Shown one piece after another: positions 17,005 through 26,011 of a stretch of 64,000 nt of DNA. Origin of the DNA: Chloroflexota bacterium (lineage in GTDB: Bacteria > Chloroflexota > Anaerolineae > Aggregatilineales > Phototrophicaceae); assembly GCA_011523545.1 (NCBI GenBank), contig WTGN01000060.1, forward strand, positions 1 to 64,000. The letters are read 5' to 3'. Both the position numbers and the translations under genes were made by a program. The notes under the pieces are model-generated. The model saw only the letters and a list, made by a program, of their open reading frames with translations. It did no database searches and was not told the origin of the DNA. Each line of letters begins with the position of its first letter. The stretch's first letter is position 1.

Positions 17005-17395
17005 AGGGAAATCCTTCAGGGGTTTCTGTCTGAGTTCGGCCTGATCTATAGAAATGAGCCCCTCCCGCTTTCAGTTGAATCCTCGCAAATGCAATTGAAT
17101 GGTTAGAAAACTTGATGCAATTGAATGGCAGGTGTGGGCGAGCCACCGGCTCGCCCGTACACACTTGGGATTGTTTTGAATCTTATGCGCATAGGGCAAT
17201 CTCTCTCATTTACAAGTCTAGGTGTATTCGACGGCGGCGCAAGGGATATATCGCAGAATTCTTGGGATAAACGGTGAGCGAATTGGGATATATTCCAATG
17301 CCCGACTCGACTAGGCAAAACGTCGCCGTCTGTGTATAACAAAAGTACTTTCGAGAGGAATGCCGCCGCTCTCTTGCGAGAATGGGTGAATCTTG
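17005..17395. other. Divergent intergenic region
   Basis: This 391-base gap separates the kinase-like gene from the YfhO-flippase gene. It holds one palindromic repeat (17136-17160) and an AT-rich stretch with a direct repeat of TTGGGATA (17263, 17283). TATAAC-like sequence occurs near 17335. No further gene or RNA is recognisable. Confidence 0.5.
17136..17160. repeat. Palindromic repeat, GCC/GGC inner stem
   Basis: An intact copy with GGGCGAGCC and GGCTCGCCC arms and the trailing GTAC variant. It lies between two divergent promoters rather than after a gene. Confidence 0.88.
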
Positions 17396-20300
17396 ATGCT
17401 TGGGCAGATGCGCCGCCGGGCTGCGCCTGACCTCGTCTTGATAATGATTTTGCTGCTTGCGCCGCTGTTGATGTTTCATCGACAAACCCTTGGCGGCCGC
17501 ACGCTGCTGCCGGCTGAGAACCTCTTCCAGGAACTGCCATATTCCGCATATCGCGAGGTGGCGCGGGCGCCGGAGGTCCCGCACAACGTCTTGCTGTCGG
17601 ATATGGTCTTGCAGAATCTGCAATGGAAGAGCTTCATTCGGGCGCAGCTCGCGCAGGGAGAGATACCACTCTGGAACCCGCACTTGTTCGCGGGCGTCCC
17701 GTTTTTCGCTGCCGGCCAGCATTCAGCGCTTTATCCGCTCAGCGTCATCTATTATGCGCTGCCCCTGGGCGCGGCTTATGGCTGGTTCATCTTGCTGAAT
17801 CTCTGGCTGGCGGGCTTGTTCATGGCCGGGTTCATGCGCGCCTTGGGCGTCAATCGCTCGGGCGCCGGGCTGGCGGGCATCGTCTATCAGTTGTCCGGCT
17901 TTTTGATCGCGAGCGTGGTCTTTCCGATGATCGTGGCGGCGGCGGTCTGGCTGCCGCTCATCTTGTGGATGATCGAGAATATCCTGCGCGGGCGCAGCCT
18001 GTGGATATTCCGCGGCACGGCGCTGCTATGGGTTGTCATTGGCGCGCTGGCGGTCGGCTGCAATATCCTGGCCGGGCATATTGAGTTGACGATTTATACG
18101 CTGCTCGTGGCCGGCTATTACGCGGCCTTTCGCCTGCTTTGGGAATTTGCGCGTCGCTGGATCGGGAGCGGGCGGCCGCCGCTGCTGTGGACGCTGACGA
18201 AGGCGCTGTCGCTTTTCGCGATGGTGGCGCTTGGCATAGGCTTGTCCGCGCTTCAGTTGATCCCGCTTTATGAATTTGTCGGCAGCAACTGGCGGGCGGA
18301 GCGCAGCAGCCTCGAGACCGTGCTGAGTTATGCGCATCCTCTCAATAATGCGCTGCTGTTCCTGCTGCCGAATTTTTATGGCAGCCCCGCCCATCACTCT
18401 TATGTCGATGTCTTCAGCGGCGAAACGATCGGCAACCTGCGGGAGAGCGCCGGGCTGGCGCGCGATTACATCTATTGGGGCGTCAAGAATTATGTGGAAA
18501 GCGCGCTCTACGTCGGCGTGTTGCCGCTGTTCCTGGCGGCATACGGGCTGGTTAAGGGCTTGCGGCGGCGGGCGATGGCGCCTTATGTTTTGCTGTTTGG
18601 CCTGCTGGCGCTTATGGCGCTGTCGTTCATGTTTGGCGCGCCGATCTACGCGCTGATATTCAACCTGCCCGGTATGAATCAGCTGAATTCGCCATTTCGC
18701 TGGGTCTTCGCGCTGACGCTGGCGATCGCGGCCATGGCCGGCATCGGATTGCATTTGCTGCGCGCGCGTCAAGGGCGGGGCGGTTGTGGCCCGGCGGCGC
18801 TCGTTGGTCTCTTGCTGATAGTCGCGGGGCTGGCGATTTTTCTGGGCGTGGCGCTGGTCTACAGCGGCTTCGATCAATTCGAACCTTTTTTCGACAAATA
18901 CGTCCTTGAGTGGGAGGAGGCCTGGCGCGCATTTGACAGCGGGCGGATGCTCTTCAGTTATCTGTCCCCGCAGTTTGTGACCCTGGGCGCGCTGTTGCTG
19001 GCCGGCGGGATCGTTTTCTGGCGGGCGGCACGGGGGAGGTCGGCGCGCTGGATCGCATTGGCCCTGGTAGTTACGGCGGTCGATCTGCTGATCGCGTCCT
19101 ACGATTTCAATCCGGCGAGCGATCCGCTGCTGCTGGATTTCAGGCCGCCGGCGATCGAGTACCTGCAGGGGCAGGCAGGTCATTTCCGCGTCACCAGCCT
19201 GGAGCAGCCGGGCGAGGTGCACATGCTTGTGCCCAATGTGGGCATGCGTTACGGGCTGGACGAGATTGGCGGTTATGACAGCATCATCCCGGCCGGCTAC
19301 GTGGTGACGATGCGCGCGCTGCAGCCGCAGTACATGCTGGATCACAATCAGATCGCGCCCCTGTACACCGATGCGGTTCGCAGCCCGGCCGGTTACCAGC
19401 GCGTGTTGCAGTCGGACCTGTTGAGCCTGTTGAATGTGCGCTTTGTGATGACCGAGCCGGATTTCGAGATGTACCTGCCGGGCTGGAAGGATGTCTACCG
19501 GCAGGAGGTGGCGATCTGGGAAAATGAATCGGTCATGCCGCGCGCCTTCCTGGTGGACAAGGCTGATTGGGACCCGCGCTGGCTGGCGGAGATGGGCGGC
19601 GGCTTCCGCTTCGCCGAGCTGGGGATTTTGGCCGGCGGCTTGCGGATACCGCGCTACGAAGCGGCCAGCATCAGCCGGGACAGCGGGCGCGAGAAATTCG
19701 TCGATGTCAGCATCGACCGCGACAGTTGGCTGGTGATCAGCGAGAGTTACATGCCGGGCTGGCGCGCCTTCGCTCGTCCATTTGGCGCTGGCGAGGAGGC
19801 GGAGTTCGGGTTGGGCGTACGGCTGGTGCTGGCCAATTTGCAGGGCGTTGAACTGCCGGCCGGCGAGTGGACGGTGCGTCTGATATACAGCCCGGCCAGC
19901 GTGCAGCTGGGCATGTTCACCTCGTCGATCAGTGTGACGGTCATCTTGTTCATGCTGGGCGCCTGGTTCTGGCGGGCGACGATCGGCTTGAACACCGAAG
20001 CGTCTTCCGGCTTGGCCAAGGTGGCGCGCAACAGCGCCGCGCCAATCATGCTCAATCTTTTCAATCGCAGCATCGACCTGGCTTTCGCGATGGTGATGTA
20101 TCGGCTGCTGCTGCCCGCGGAAGTCGGGATTTACAATTTTGCCATCGTGCTCTTCGTCGCTTTCGATATATTCACCAATTTCGGCCTGGACCTGTTCCTG
20201 ATCCGCGAGGCGTCGCAGCGGCGCGGGCGGGCCGGTTATTACCTTTACAACACGTCCTTCTTCCGCCTGGTTTTGAGCTTGGCCGGCGTGCCGCTGCTGG

Positions 20301-21493
20301 CCGGCGTCATGCTGCTCTGGCAGAGCTCGGGCGCTGAAGCGATCAGCAGCGAAGGCCTGGTCGCCATCGGCTTGCTCTACATCGGTCTGTTCCCGGCCAG
20401 CTTGTCAAAGGGCATGACCTCGCTGTTCTATGCCAATGAGCAGGCGGAGAAACCGGCGGCGATCGCGACAATCACGACCATGAACAAAGCTGTTTTCGGC
20501 GTCATCATTCTGCTCTTGGGACATGGCATTGTGGGTTTGGCGGCGATCAGCATCTTCAACAATATTCTGACGCTGCTGGTTCTGTTCTGGGCCGGGCGCA
20601 GGTTCATCGGGCCTATCGGCCGGCGCCTGCCCGATGTCGGGCTCATCCGCCGGATGGCGAGCGAGAGCCTGCCGCTGATGCTCAATCATTTCTTGGCGAC
20701 GGTGTTCTTTCAGGTCGACATCTTGATTTTGCAGGCGCTGAAGGGAGCGGAGATCGTGGCGCAGTACAGCACCGGTTACAAGTGGCTGCTGGCGATCAAT
20801 ATCGTGCCGTCTTTTTTCACGCAGGCTCTGTTTCCGGTCATGTCCCGGCAAGCGCGGGACAACCCGGCGGCGCTAAGCCAGACCCTTCGCTTCGGCATCA
20901 AGCTGCTCTTCGCGGCGACGCTGCCGCTGGCGGTCGGCTTTACAGTGCTGGCGGAGCCGCTGACCTTGATTCTTGGCGGGGCGCGTTATCTCCCGGATGG
21001 GGCGATCGCGCTGCGGTTGATGATCTGGAGCATCCCCATCGGCTGGATGAACAGCTTGACGCAATACGCCCTCGTCAGCCTTGGCTTGCAGCGCCTGGTC
21101 ACGCGGGCTTTCACTGCCGCCGTCGTCTTTAATGTGGCGGCTAATCTCATTTTCATTCCTACGTATGGCTTTCAGGCGGCGGCGCTCGCGACCATCGCCT
21201 CCGAGATTGCGCTCTTCCTCCCCTTCATCTATTTTGCCCAGGGCAAACTCAAGGGACTGCGGGTGGCGAGCCTGTTGTGGCGGCCGCTTGTCGCCTTGGC
21301 GGCCATGCTGCTGGCGCTGTTCTTGCTGGGTTCATCCTTGCCGGCTTTGATCCTGGGCGGCCTGGTTTATGCCGGCGTCTTGCTGCTGCTGCGGCCACTG
21401 GATGCGGCGGAGGGCGAGGCGCTGGCGCGTCTGCTGCCGAAGGGGCTGCGGGGCGCGGCGCTGCTGCGCTGGATGACGGCGGCGGCCGGGTAG
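17396..21493 (+). CDS. YfhO-type membrane protein fused to a polysaccharide flippase
   Basis: One uninterrupted frame encodes 1365 residues. Residues about 10-860 match the YfhO family (GT-C-like): first-loop motif 'QGEIPLWNPHLFAGVPFFA', about twelve helices, and a soluble domain ending in 'SWLVISESYMPGWRAFARP'. Residues about 875-1365 match a Wzx/MATE-type flippase: 'IMLNLFNRSIDLAFAMVMYR', 'LPAEVGIYNFAIVLFVAFDIF', 'FGLDLFLIREAS', and a second half with 'PLMLNHFLATVFFQVDILIL'. YfhO proteins are implicated in glycosylating cell-wall polymers, and Wzx exports lipid-linked glycans. The join lies in a membrane region with no frameshift. I chose the ATG at 17396. The stop codon lies within a palindromic half-repeat. 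Confidence 0.85.
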   Translation: MLGQMRRRAAPDLVLIMILLLAPLLMFHRQTLGGRTLLPAENLFQELPYSAYREVARAPEVPHNVLLSDMVLQNLQWKSFIRAQLAQGEIPLWNPHLFAGVPFFAAGQHSALYPLSVIYYALPLGAAYGWFILLNLWLAGLFMAGFMRALGVNRSGAGLAGIVYQLSGFLIASVVFPMIVAAAVWLPLILWMIENILRGRSLWIFRGTALLWVVIGALAVGCNILAGHIELTIYTLLVAGYYAAFRLLWEFARRWIGSGRPPLLWTLTKALSLFAMVALGIGLSALQLIPLYEFVGSNWRAERSSLETVLSYAHPLNNALLFLLPNFYGSPAHHSYVDVFSGETIGNLRESAGLARDYIYWGVKNYVESALYVGVLPLFLAAYGLVKGLRRRAMAPYVLLFGLLALMALSFMFGAPIYALIFNLPGMNQLNSPFRWVFALTLAIAAMAGIGLHLLRARQGRGGCGPAALVGLLLIVAGLAIFLGVALVYSGFDQFEPFFDKYVLEWEEAWRAFDSGRMLFSYLSPQFVTLGALLLAGGIVFWRAARGRSARWIALALVVTAVDLLIASYDFNPASDPLLLDFRPPAIEYLQGQAGHFRVTSLEQPGEVHMLVPNVGMRYGLDEIGGYDSIIPAGYVVTMRALQPQYMLDHNQIAPLYTDAVRSPAGYQRVLQSDLLSLLNVRFVMTEPDFEMYLPGWKDVYRQEVAIWENESVMPRAFLVDKADWDPRWLAEMGGGFRFAELGILAGGLRIPRYEAASISRDSGREKFVDVSIDRDSWLVISESYMPGWRAFARPFGAGEEAEFGLGVRLVLANLQGVELPAGEWTVRLIYSPASVQLGMFTSSISVTVILFMLGAWFWRATIGLNTEASSGLAKVARNSAAPIMLNLFNRSIDLAFAMVMYRLLLPAEVGIYNFAIVLFVAFDIFTNFGLDLFLIREASQRRGRAGYYLYNTSFFRLVLSLAGVPLLAGVMLLWQSSGAEAISSEGLVAIGLLYIGLFPASLSKGMTSLFYANEQAEKPAAIATITTMNKAVFGVIILLLGHGIVGLAAISIFNNILTLLVLFWAGRRFIGPIGRRLPDVGLIRRMASESLPLMLNHFLATVFFQVDILILQALKGAEIVAQYSTGYKWLLAINIVPSFFTQALFPVMSRQARDNPAALSQTLRFGIKLLFAATLPLAVGFTVLAEPLTLILGGARYLPDGAIALRLMIWSIPIGWMNSLTQYALVSLGLQRLVTRAFTAAVVFNVAANLIFIPTYGFQAAALATIASEIALFLPFIYFAQGKLKGLRVASLLWRPLVALAAMLLALFLLGSSLPALILGGLVYAGVLLLLRPLDAAEGEALARLLPKGLRGAALLRWMTAAAG

Positions 21494-21587
21494 GTCGCCC
21501 CTGAAGAATATGTGAAAGCGGGCGACCTGATAGGTCGCCCCTACATGAATTCGTAAGCTGGCGGGCGACCCACCGAGTCGCCCCTAC
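21491..21587. repeat. Palindromic half-repeat plus doublet
   Basis: TAGGTCGCCCCT at 21491-21502 is the right half of a copy and supplies the TAG stop of the YfhO-flippase gene. Intact copies follow at 21520-21544 (CCT/AGG stem) and 21563-21587. The last copy ends 17 bases before the stop of the convergent copper-chaperone gene. Confidence 0.88.
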
Positions 21588-21603
21588 CCTGACTCCCTAC
21601 AGA

Positions 21604-22443
21604 TTAGTGTTCGCCGGCTTTGGCGGGGCGCGCCCAGAGATTGCTGAAGACGAGATCGCCATATTCGACGGCGTCATTCAGTTCATCCATCATCATGTTT
21701 GCGATGCTGATATCGAGTTCGTAGACTTCGCCCGTGTCGCATTTCAGCTGGAGCGAGAATTTGTCTGCCGGCTGCAGATCCGCGGCCAGTCCGCGGAGCA
21801 TGATGTGGGCGCCGCCCGGCTGCAGGTTGAGCGTCCCGCCGGCGGGGATGAGCAGGTTGTCGAGCGGCTCCATGCGGGCGATGTCATTTTCGACGATGGT
21901 TTGGTGGAATTCGATGCGCTCGGCGGCGGCGCTGGCGGCGGAGACGATGACGCGGTCGCTGGCGCCCTGATTTGTGATGCGCATGTACACAGCGCTGACG
22001 TCGCCCGCAGCCTGGTCCGAGCCGCCCTGATCCATAGTCGCGTGATCGTGCTCGCTCGCTTCCGTCAGGATCTCAACGTTGAAAGTCTGGCTGGCGACGT
22101 CGCCGTTGGGCCGGGTCAGGCGGGCTTCGACGATCCAGCTCCCGCCCATCGTCCACTCGAAGGGCAGGCTGTACACGCCATTGCTCGCCTGATCGGTTTC
22201 GGCGAAGACCGGGATCATGCCGGCGTGGTTCATATCAGCGCGGATATTTAGCTTGCCGGGGTTTGCGACGGGCTGGCCGTCTCTGTCTGTGACGGTTACC
22301 AGCAAAATCGAATCGCCGAGGCGCTTGTCGCTGGCGGTCAGATCAAGCTGTATATCGCTCGGCGTCACTTGCCCCTGGCGGCAGGCGGCGCAGCTTAGTA
22401 GAACGATGAAGAGCAGCGCGGTCATTCGGCCGGATGCAGTCAT
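21604..22443 (-). CDS. FixH/YtkA-like domain plus PCu(A)C copper chaperone, apparently permuted
   Basis: The 279-residue protein begins with a lipoprotein-type signal (LLFIVLLSCAAC, Cys at about residue 21). Residues about 30-125 form a YtkA/FixH-like Ig fold (GDSILLVTVTDRDGQPV, then MNHAGM). Residues about 145-245 form a PCu(A)C domain with the copper ligands in order: FHQ, ARME, and GGAHIML. PCu(A)C proteins deliver Cu(I) to cytochrome oxidase. Oddly, the strand that normally opens this domain (a WARP-type sequence) is missing before 'SAVYMRITNQG' and instead ends the protein as 'GDLVFSNLWARPAKAGEH'. GAGGAG precedes the ATG. It follows the His-rich membrane gene by 19 bases. Confidence 0.8.
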   Translation of the reverse strand: MTASGRMTALLFIVLLSCAACRQGQVTPSDIQLDLTASDKRLGDSILLVTVTDRDGQPVANPGKLNIRADMNHAGMIPVFAETDQASNGVYSLPFEWTMGGSWIVEARLTRPNGDVASQTFNVEILTEASEHDHATMDQGGSDQAAGDVSAVYMRITNQGASDRVIVSAASAAAERIEFHQTIVENDIARMEPLDNLLIPAGGTLNLQPGGAHIMLRGLAADLQPADKFSLQLKCDTGEVYELDISIANMMMDELNDAVEYGDLVFSNLWARPAKAGEH

Positions 22444-22462
22444 GGCGCTCCTCGTTGCTTTC

Positions 22463-23551
22463 TCAGGTCGCAGCCCGCTCGGGGATTGCCGGCGGCCGAA
22501 TGAGCAGGCTCAGGCCATAACCGAAGGCGCCTGCCAGCACCGGTACGCCGAGCCACATGTGAATTTCCCACCAGAGTCCGCCGCTCGCCCAGGCAGTCTC
22601 CCCCAGGATTTGGATCACGAGCATAGCGCCGAGACTATAGGCGAAGGGAATCAAGAAAGCAGCGAGCCGCAGGCGCCTGGTGTCGGCGGTCTTCGATCCG
22701 CTGAGGAGGATGTCCCCAAGCAGACCGGCTGCAGCGGCGCTGATGGCGAAGAGAAACTCTTGAGTATGTTCGATGCGCATCCAGACCATCAAAAGAGAAT
22801 TGACGGCGAACATCATGGTCATGACGCCGAAGGGCAGCCGCCAACGCTGCGTCATAAACAGGGCGGCGCCGAGGAGAATGCCGCTGTGCATGACGAAGGC
22901 TACGATGCCGGCGATGTCGTGCAATGCGTGCCAATCTGGCCGGGGCCCAACGAGCAGGACAGTCTCGGGCGTGACGGCGGCGAATGAAATGAAAAAGGTA
23001 AAAATGGAGACCAGGCAAGTCGAAGCGAGGATGACCGGCAGCAGTTGACCCCAACTGTCGTCGGTCGGCCGCCCCCACATGGCGCGGATGGGCCCGCTGA
23101 TGATCAGGATGCCGGTGAGCGCGAGGAACAGGTGCGCGGGACTGACCAGCGCTTCGATGCCCGCTTCGAAACCGAATGTTTCATGCCAGAGCATATCCAC
23201 GATGCCGCCGGCGCCAAAGGCGAAGAAGCCGATCAGCGAGAGGGCATAACCGGCCGGCAAGGCTTTGCCCCAGCGGTAGCCTTTGTTGACATTGCGAAAA
23301 TGGCTGATGATCAACACGAGACCGGCGAGGCCGACCGCGCTGTAAAGCAGGGCATGCCAGGGCGTGAAGAAGCTGTCGTCGACCTTGTCGTGATTATGCG
23401 CCCAGCCGTCGATGTACAAGCCGAAGACGATGGCGCAGGAGATGAGCGCCATGAGCCAATCCAAACGGATGTTATCGGCTGGCAGCCCGGCGATAGCGCG
23501 GCCGGCGCTCGCCGAGGGCATTGCTGCGTCTGCGGATCGGGTGCTGGCCAT
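22463..23551 (-). CDS. Multi-pass membrane protein with conserved histidines
   Basis: I do not recognise the family. The 362-residue product has about nine membrane helices. Histidines cluster near helix ends: 'DGWAHNHDKVDDSFFTPWHALLYS', 'DMLWHETFGFEAG', 'SPAHLFLAL', 'DWHALHDIAGIVAFVMHSG', 'RIEHTQEF' and 'WWEIHMWLG'. Such a pattern could bind haem or copper. I chose the ATG at 23551 because AAAGGAA lies upstream and the longer version adds a charged leader. It is upstream of, and probably co-transcribed with, the PCu(A)C-type gene, which supports a role in copper or respiratory-oxidase biology by context only. Confidence 0.65.
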   Translation of the reverse strand: MASTRSADAAMPSASAGRAIAGLPADNIRLDWLMALISCAIVFGLYIDGWAHNHDKVDDSFFTPWHALLYSAVGLAGLVLIISHFRNVNKGYRWGKALPAGYALSLIGFFAFGAGGIVDMLWHETFGFEAGIEALVSPAHLFLALTGILIISGPIRAMWGRPTDDSWGQLLPVILASTCLVSIFTFFISFAAVTPETVLLVGPRPDWHALHDIAGIVAFVMHSGILLGAALFMTQRWRLPFGVMTMMFAVNSLLMVWMRIEHTQEFLFAISAAAAGLLGDILLSGSKTADTRRLRLAAFLIPFAYSLGAMLVIQILGETAWASGGLWWEIHMWLGVPVLAGAFGYGLSLLIRPPAIPERAAT

Positions 23552-23725
23552 GGCTATGTTCCTTTCGCGCTGCGCTTGCTTCCATTTTATTCGAGATGGC
23601 TCGCGGGGCAATGTTGGGCTTGGGGCGGCGGTGTCAAAACGCAGGTCTGGGCGCAGTTAGCAAGCGCGCTTTCCGCATTCAAGTAAAATCGAAATAGTTG
23701 CTAAGGGAAGCTGTCGTGGTGGGGC

Positions 23726-25831
23726 ATGGCTTTTGAATTGGAAGCGCTGGTAGGGCATCTTTACATCGTTGGCGGGCGGGTGATCAATATCAATCCGCCG
23801 GGCGCTTTGGTCGAAGTCGCGCCGCCGGACGCAGCGAGCGGGCGCGAAGGCGATACCTTCTTTCTGCTGATTGTGCCTTCGGGTTCAATCGCGCCGACCA
23901 CCTTTTATCAGCAGTTGTCCACCTTGGCCGCCGAGCGCTATTTTAGCATGGGCGGCAGCGTCACCATCGCGCTGCGCGGCATGTTTCAGTTGATCAACCG
24001 CAATCTGTATGAGCACAACCTGGAACATAGCGAGAGCCAGCAACAGCAATTCGAGACCAGCATGATCGCGGCTGTCTTGCATGAAGACGACATGTATGTC
24101 GCGCGCGTGGGCCCGGTCGTCTCGGTATTGCAGACGGCCGGCTTGACCTTGTCTTTTCCTGAAGACTTGACCGATGACGAGCCATTGTTCAGCGTTCCGC
24201 TGGGCCTGCTGCCGGAGCCGGAGATTTCGATGGTGCGCTACGGGGTCAATGCCGGCAGCCGCCTGCTGCTCTCGGACGGGAATCTGGCCGATATACCGGT
24301 CGATCGATTGACGAGCGTCCTGCTGGAAAACGACATTGAAAAAGTGCTGCACAGCCTGCGGCGCACGATCAAGATTCAGAGCCAACTGATGCTTGTCGAA
24401 TTGGTGCCGCCGGAATATGAGGGTGCGGTGCTGGCGGCGCCGGGCGAATCCTCGCGCGAGATAAGCATGAAGCTGGGCGCGGCGCGGCAAGAATTGGATG
24501 TCGACGGCGAGCAGTGGAAATTGCCCCGGCGCGGCGATTTCGGCTCGCTGCTCAGTTGGGGTTTGGCGCGCGTTGCCGGGCGCATCGCCGGCGGTTTGCT
24601 GTTCTTCAGCGACTTGTTTCAGCGCTTTTTCCCCTTGCCCGAGGTGACGCCGACGCGGCGCCTGTCTTCCGGCACGCTGATCTTGACGGTCTTGCTCATT
24701 CCATTGGTCATCGTGAGCATCGTGGTCTTGTCCTGGGTATCCAACCTGGGCGAGACGGAATTCGAGCAATGCCTGGGCAAGCTGCAGGACAGTGCCAGCC
24801 TGGCGCGCTCGATCGACACGAGCAACCGACGCAGCGTGACTTCGGCCTGGAACGCGACGCTGCAAATGGCGGGCGCTTGCGAGGTGATGCGGCAGGATGA
24901 CCCGGCGGTGGCGGCCTTGCGCGAGGAGGCGCAGACGCTGATTGACGCCATCAACAATGTGAAGCGGCGGGAAGCCTATCCCCTGACCAATTTTGAAGAC
25001 GCGGTCATCACCCGTTTGCGGCTGCAGGGCAACAATCTCTACGCCCTGGACGACAAGAATGATTTGGTTTACAGCATTAAACTTTCGGATGATGGCGCCG
25101 AGCCGCTGCGGCAGGAGCCGATACCGATGATGCGCATTGGCGCGACGCATGAAGGCGGTTACACCATCGGGCAGATTGTCGATATTGCCTTTGATGACCA
25201 CTCAGGCGATCTGGCGATGCTGGACCGCAACGGGACGCTGGTCCGCTGCGCGCCGCAATTCATCTTGAATTGTGATGCGCAACGGGTGCTGAACGCCAAC
25301 AATTGGGAGCGGCCGATCGCGCTGACGATCTGGGCGCGGAAGTTGTATATTCTCGACAGCGATGGCGGGCAGATCTGGCGCTATGACCCGTCCGGCAGCA
25401 GCTATGCCAGCGCCCCGCGCGAATATTTTTCCGGCTCGGCGCGGCCGAACTTGCGTAACGTGGTCGATTTCACCATCAGCCGACGAGGCACGGTTTATGT
25501 GCTCTATGGCGATGGCGTCATGAAGACTTATATCGGCGGCAATGAAGCGCCGTATGTTTTCAGCGGCTTTAACGAAGGCAGCGAGCCGCATGTGGTGCGC
25601 ACGGAGGGCTTCTACCTTAATGACAGCCCGTTCGCGCCCGGTTTCTTCCTCGTCAGCCGGCGGACGCGCACGATATTTGAAACGACGGTCGCGGGCACGT
25701 TCATGGATAGCTACCAGGCTTTTGATCAGGAGAAGCTGGGCCTGGTGTCGGCGGTGGTGGCGTATCCGGAGCAGAACCTGATCTATGTCGCTTCGGGCAA
25801 CACGATCTTCCGCATCATGATGGATTTGTAG
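23726..25831 (+). CDS. PP2C-like membrane protein with C-terminal propeller-like domain
   Basis: The 701-residue protein has an N-terminal region (about residues 1-235) whose order of elements resembles a PP2C phosphatase: 'GDTFFLLIVPSGS', a helix pair, 'FETSMIAAVLHEDDMYVARVGP' and 'GSRLLLSDGNLADIPVDRL'. The first-motif metal Asp of active enzymes (DGMGG) is not visible, so it may be a pseudophosphatase. A membrane helix spans about residues 315-335 (LILTVLLIPLVIVSIVVLSW). The external part has a helical segment and then repeated beta units with 'NNLYALDDKNDLVYSI', 'ARKLYILDSDGGQIWRYD' and 'GTVYVLYGDGV', like a beta-propeller. It may form a membrane signalling pair with the large kinase-like protein; that is inference. 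Confidence 0.65.
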   Translation: MAFELEALVGHLYIVGGRVININPPGALVEVAPPDAASGREGDTFFLLIVPSGSIAPTTFYQQLSTLAAERYFSMGGSVTIALRGMFQLINRNLYEHNLEHSESQQQQFETSMIAAVLHEDDMYVARVGPVVSVLQTAGLTLSFPEDLTDDEPLFSVPLGLLPEPEISMVRYGVNAGSRLLLSDGNLADIPVDRLTSVLLENDIEKVLHSLRRTIKIQSQLMLVELVPPEYEGAVLAAPGESSREISMKLGAARQELDVDGEQWKLPRRGDFGSLLSWGLARVAGRIAGGLLFFSDLFQRFFPLPEVTPTRRLSSGTLILTVLLIPLVIVSIVVLSWVSNLGETEFEQCLGKLQDSASLARSIDTSNRRSVTSAWNATLQMAGACEVMRQDDPAVAALREEAQTLIDAINNVKRREAYPLTNFEDAVITRLRLQGNNLYALDDKNDLVYSIKLSDDGAEPLRQEPIPMMRIGATHEGGYTIGQIVDIAFDDHSGDLAMLDRNGTLVRCAPQFILNCDAQRVLNANNWERPIALTIWARKLYILDSDGGQIWRYDPSGSSYASAPREYFSGSARPNLRNVVDFTISRRGTVYVLYGDGVMKTYIGGNEAPYVFSGFNEGSEPHVVRTEGFYLNDSPFAPGFFLVSRRTRTIFETTVAGTFMDSYQAFDQEKLGLVSAVVAYPEQNLIYVASGNTIFRIMMDL

Positions 25832-25856
25832 TCTTTCAACATCTTTGACGAAATTT

Positions 25857-25922
25857 GTAGGGGCGAGCCAGCGGCTCGCCCGTACGAAGGAGCGGTTGGC
25901 GGGCGAACTGATAGGTCGCCCC
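25857..25922. repeat. Palindromic repeat doublet
   Basis: Copies at 25857-25885 (GCC/GGC stem with one mismatch) and 25901-25922 (imperfect left arm) begin 26 bases after the preceding stop codon. Confidence 0.8.
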
Positions 25923-26011
25923 GATATTTTCCGCTTTGGCCCCGCGACTGTTCTCAAGGCGCGATTGCGGGTATAGTTGCGCTAGTCGAATTTCAGACCA
26001 GTAAAGGCGGG

